Position numbers and translations under genes: made by a program. A stretch of 64,000 bases of DNA from Hyaloscypha bicolor E (taxonomy: Eukaryota > Ascomycota > Leotiomycetes > Helotiales > Hyaloscyphaceae). This document shows positions 61,391 through 64,000 of the stretch, piece by piece; position 1 is the stretch's first letter; every line of letters starts with the position of its first letter. The stretch is from the NCBI RefSeq assembly GCF_002865645.1, contig NW_020194685.1, positions 1,006,807 through 1,070,806 of the forward strand, in the 5' to 3' direction. Under the pieces are notes generated by a model, which had not been told where the DNA came from, did not search any database, and saw nothing but the letters and a program-made list of their open reading frames with translations.

Positions 61391-62960
61391 TCAAGGAATT
61401 AGTAAGAAAGTAAAGATATGGGATTAATTTGAATTTTACTAAGGTAAACGAGATAACTAAATTCTTAGGTACTAAGCTATTTTAATATATTCTCTATAAA
61501 ATAGTTAATAATAATCTTTAGGAGCTATTTAGATATAACTTTAAGAACTTTACTTATTAAGGGAACTTTAATAAATTCGAACTCCCGGAGATATTATATC
61601 TATATAAGATTCTTTAATATAGTAGTATATTTATATAATAGAATAGTAATACTAATACTATTACAAATATCCTATATATTATTATATATAAAAAATAGTA
61701 TATATAATTAAATAAGGATATATTAGTAGCTAGACTAGACTTTATTAAGGAACTAATTTTATTAGGCTTTATTACTTTTACGAAAAATAAGTACCTAGAA
61801 CCTATTATCTTTAATATTCCTATATTACTATTACTTCTTTTACTATTTCCTTTATTATTATATTTTATATCTCTACTAGATTTATATACTAGTATAAAAG
61901 CTCTGGAAGTAAATAATATATTCCTACTATTACTATTACTATAACTATATTCGAATAACCCCTAATTTCTTTTAATTATAAGACTTATTAGAGAAGTTAC
62001 TAAGATCTATATTAAAAAGTAAAAGTATAATAGATCTAATAGTAATTTTAACTATAAACTTACTATTTTCCTTAATATCTACTAATATATAAAGCTTCTA
62101 TAAAAGGTACTAATATAAGCTTTTCCTATTATACTAAAAGAACTAGCTTAAGACTATTTCTATAGTAACTAGCTCTCTTAATATATATATAAAGAGGCTT
62201 ATATTAATATCTATAGCTTTTTTAAAGGCCCTAGATTTAAATATTGAAATTTAGATAAATAAAACACTACTATATTAGCTTTTATAATAGCTAAATTTCC
62301 GGAAAAAACAATATTTAAGACTATTTAACTACTAATTAATGAACTATATTAATTATAGTATAGTTTTATACCTAACTTGCAAAATACTAAATTCCTCTAT
62401 AATAAGATTATTATTTTTTACTAAGGCTTCCGGGCATATAAATATATAATCTCAAATTCTCTTATAAATCTCGACTAGCTTATTAATAAGCTCTAGTTAT
62501 CTATTATTATATATAAAAGCAAATAATAAGCTAATCCCGAAACCTTCTTTACTAATTAATAATACTATTCTTAGAACTCTCTAAGCTATTATTCCTCCGG
62601 AAATTATTAATACAGACCTAGCTATAACTTCGGAACCCGTAATAACTATTCCAAGTTCTATAATTATAATAATTATATTCCGAAGTCATGTTTTATATAT
62701 AAGAAACCCAAATACCGCTTATAAAAGCATATACTAGAGAAATAAGAGGCTGAGAAAGCTTGATTTAGGAATAGAAATATTTATTAGTTTAGATCTCGAA
62801 ATACTCGTAACTTTAATAAATGCTTTAGTAATACTTATATATAGTATATTACTAAAGCCAAAGGTAAAGAAGGTAATAAGAGTAATAAGAACAAACTAGT
62901 AAATAATGCTTTTAAGGCTTTATTAGCAGAAATAAATAAAGAAAAAAAATATTATCCAGA
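61390..62960 (+). pseudogene. copia gag relic
   Basis: Plus-strand frame with RIP stops. The C-terminal half is clear: a Ser/Tyr/Asn-rich stretch (about 62550-62690), then SCFIYKKPKYRLQKHILEK (62684-62740) in which a zinc-knuckle-like C-x2-C...H pattern has one C turned to Y, then AEKA*FRNRNIYQFRSRNTR and a Lys/Asn-rich end. gag packages the RNA in virus-like particles. The frame is broken by TAA/TAG only at Gln-like sites. Confidence 0.72.
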
Positions 62961-64000
62961 TTCTTATTTTACTTTAGTTAAGAGCTTTTTAGCTACTCCT
63001 ATTATTCCTGTTTTACTAATAACTATAGCTAATATTCTTATAGATAACCTTACTTCTCTTTCCCTTATATATTAGATAATAGGCAAAAACCATACCTTAA
63101 AGCCTATTAAATCCTTAATAAAAAACACCTAGACTTTTATAATTAATAATATATTAAGATATAATACTTATTATTTTTACGGAATTATAATTAATACTAG
63201 AGCCTCTAAATACTTAATTACTAGTTCTAACTAATTCCAAGCTCTCTAGTAAACTAATAATAGTATTAAACTTAATAAAACTACTAAAGGTTAAGTTAAT
63301 ATCTAGTTTAGTATTGGATTTATGTTTTCTATTAGATCTATAATAGTAAGTATACTAATTAGGTAAATATAATTCTATATTATACTTTTAAAGACTCTAT
63401 TTTTACTTAGCTTAGCTAATATAGATAAGCTAGGGGTCTACTTTAATAATCTTACTAATTATCTTATTATTTCTATTAGAAAATATATATCTATAATATA
63501 ATATTTCGGATATTCTTTCCTGTTTTAAAATACTATATTATAAGGCTTTATTTCTAAATTCTTTACTTATAATCCCTATTTTCTTATAGAGATTAAATTA
63601 TAATATCTATACTATTATTTTAGTTATTTATTTATTAGTAAGCTCCGAAATATACTAGAATAAGCAAGCTATAATATTAATATAGAAGCCCTTAAGTATC
63701 TTATAAAGTATTATAAGTAATACTAAAAATATAGCTAATTACTCAAATAATTCAAGTTTAATCTAAGAAATAATATTAGCTTTAATTACTCTATTATTAT
63801 TAATATTTTCTATATTTCCGGTAAGCCTATACTTTATATTATTAATAAAAGTACTCGATATTAAGCCGGCTAATAGCTCTAGAATATTAGTATAATATAT
63901 ACCTGAGATATACTTAAATAATACTAGATTAATAACTATTTAGGCCCTCTTAATTAGATTATAGTAAATACTAGAAAGTAGTTTACTAGTAAGAAGTTTG
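62961..64000 (+). pseudogene. copia pol relic, protease and start of integrase
   Basis: It continues in the same style: YYPDSYFTLVKSF, then IIINTRASKYLITS (63190-63230), an Asp protease site where the family has DTGAS. LLSLANIDKLGVYFNNLTNY (about 63405-63465) matches the conserved segment at the protease to integrase transition in fungal copia elements. Cut off by the window end, so RT and RNase H are not visible. Confidence 0.75.

Larger units (their letters stand above)
60478..64000 (+). mobile_element. Copia (Ty1) LTR retrotransposon, 5' part
   Basis: Plus-strand element that runs off the window. The 5' LTR is at about 60478-60749, then a leader, gag and the start of pol. Its LTR matches the solo LTR at 19933-20156 in inverse orientation. 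RIP is partial, mainly CpA/TpG, so the protein text is quite readable. The 3' LTR is not in view. Confidence 0.85.

Noticed and set aside
1..64000. tRNA or rRNA genes
   Set aside because: I found no cloverleaf or conserved rRNA string that I could defend by eye; a covariance-model scan would be needed to exclude eroded copies.

Overview
The window looks like a repeat-filled, AT-rich heterochromatic block from a filamentous ascomycete (Pezizomycotina). The evidence is nested LTR retrotransposons, a hAT DNA transposon with fungal-type introns (GTAAGT donor, TACTAAT branch site), a LaeA-like methyltransferase relic, and very strong RIP (repeat-induced point mutation). RIP is visible as C-to-T and G-to-A changes, excess TpA, and stops that replace Gln and Trp codons. 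I see no intact host gene. Nearly every real protein signal is a broken relic that is readable only by translating through RIP stops.

Layout. (1) 1-813 and 12695-14295 are the only host-like DNA. A gene with a chromodomain-like and a Myb/SANT-like segment is split by a hAT transposon (814-12694: 8-bp target duplication CGCAGGAC, CAGTGTGA terminal repeats). The hAT itself carries a complete RIP-eroded gypsy element on the minus strand (G1a, 974-9243: 298-bp LTRs, 5-bp target duplication GATTT). Fused to the downstream part of the broken gene is a LaeA-like methyltransferase pseudogene. (2) 14300-26700 is mostly unidentifiable AT-rich DNA, punctuated by a solo LTR of a copia family (19933-20156, target duplication CTAAT). 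(3) 26707-about 29255 is a minus-strand relic of a DUF3435/FluG-domain protein, a tyrosine-recombinase family that includes the 'captains' of Starship giant transposons. A less eroded, GC-richer flank lies at 29256-30240. (4) 30240-33246 holds small relics and a MITE-like element with C6/G6 terminal inverted repeats. (5) 33247-48264 is a second, truncated copy of the first gypsy family (G1b), split by a younger plus-strand chromodomain gypsy (G2, 35444-44700) and by a solo LTR (45513-45695). (6) 48265-56341 is a third gypsy element (G3, 134-bp LTRs), interrupted by a second copy of that solo LTR (53847-54028). An older partial G3 copy follows at about 57900-59367. (7) 60478 to the window end is the 5' half of a copia element, only lightly RIP-mutated.

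How it fits together. Insertions within insertions give an order of events: host gene, then hAT, then G1a; and G1b, then G2, then the solo LTRs. RIP intensity only partly follows this order. G1b and G3 are hit in several sequence contexts, whereas G2 and the copia are hit mostly at CpA and keep readable frames. The points most worth a second look are the DUF3435 recombinase relic, an extra open frame downstream of pol in G2 (and another in G3), the very uneven RIP across G1a, and the clean gene disruption by the hAT.
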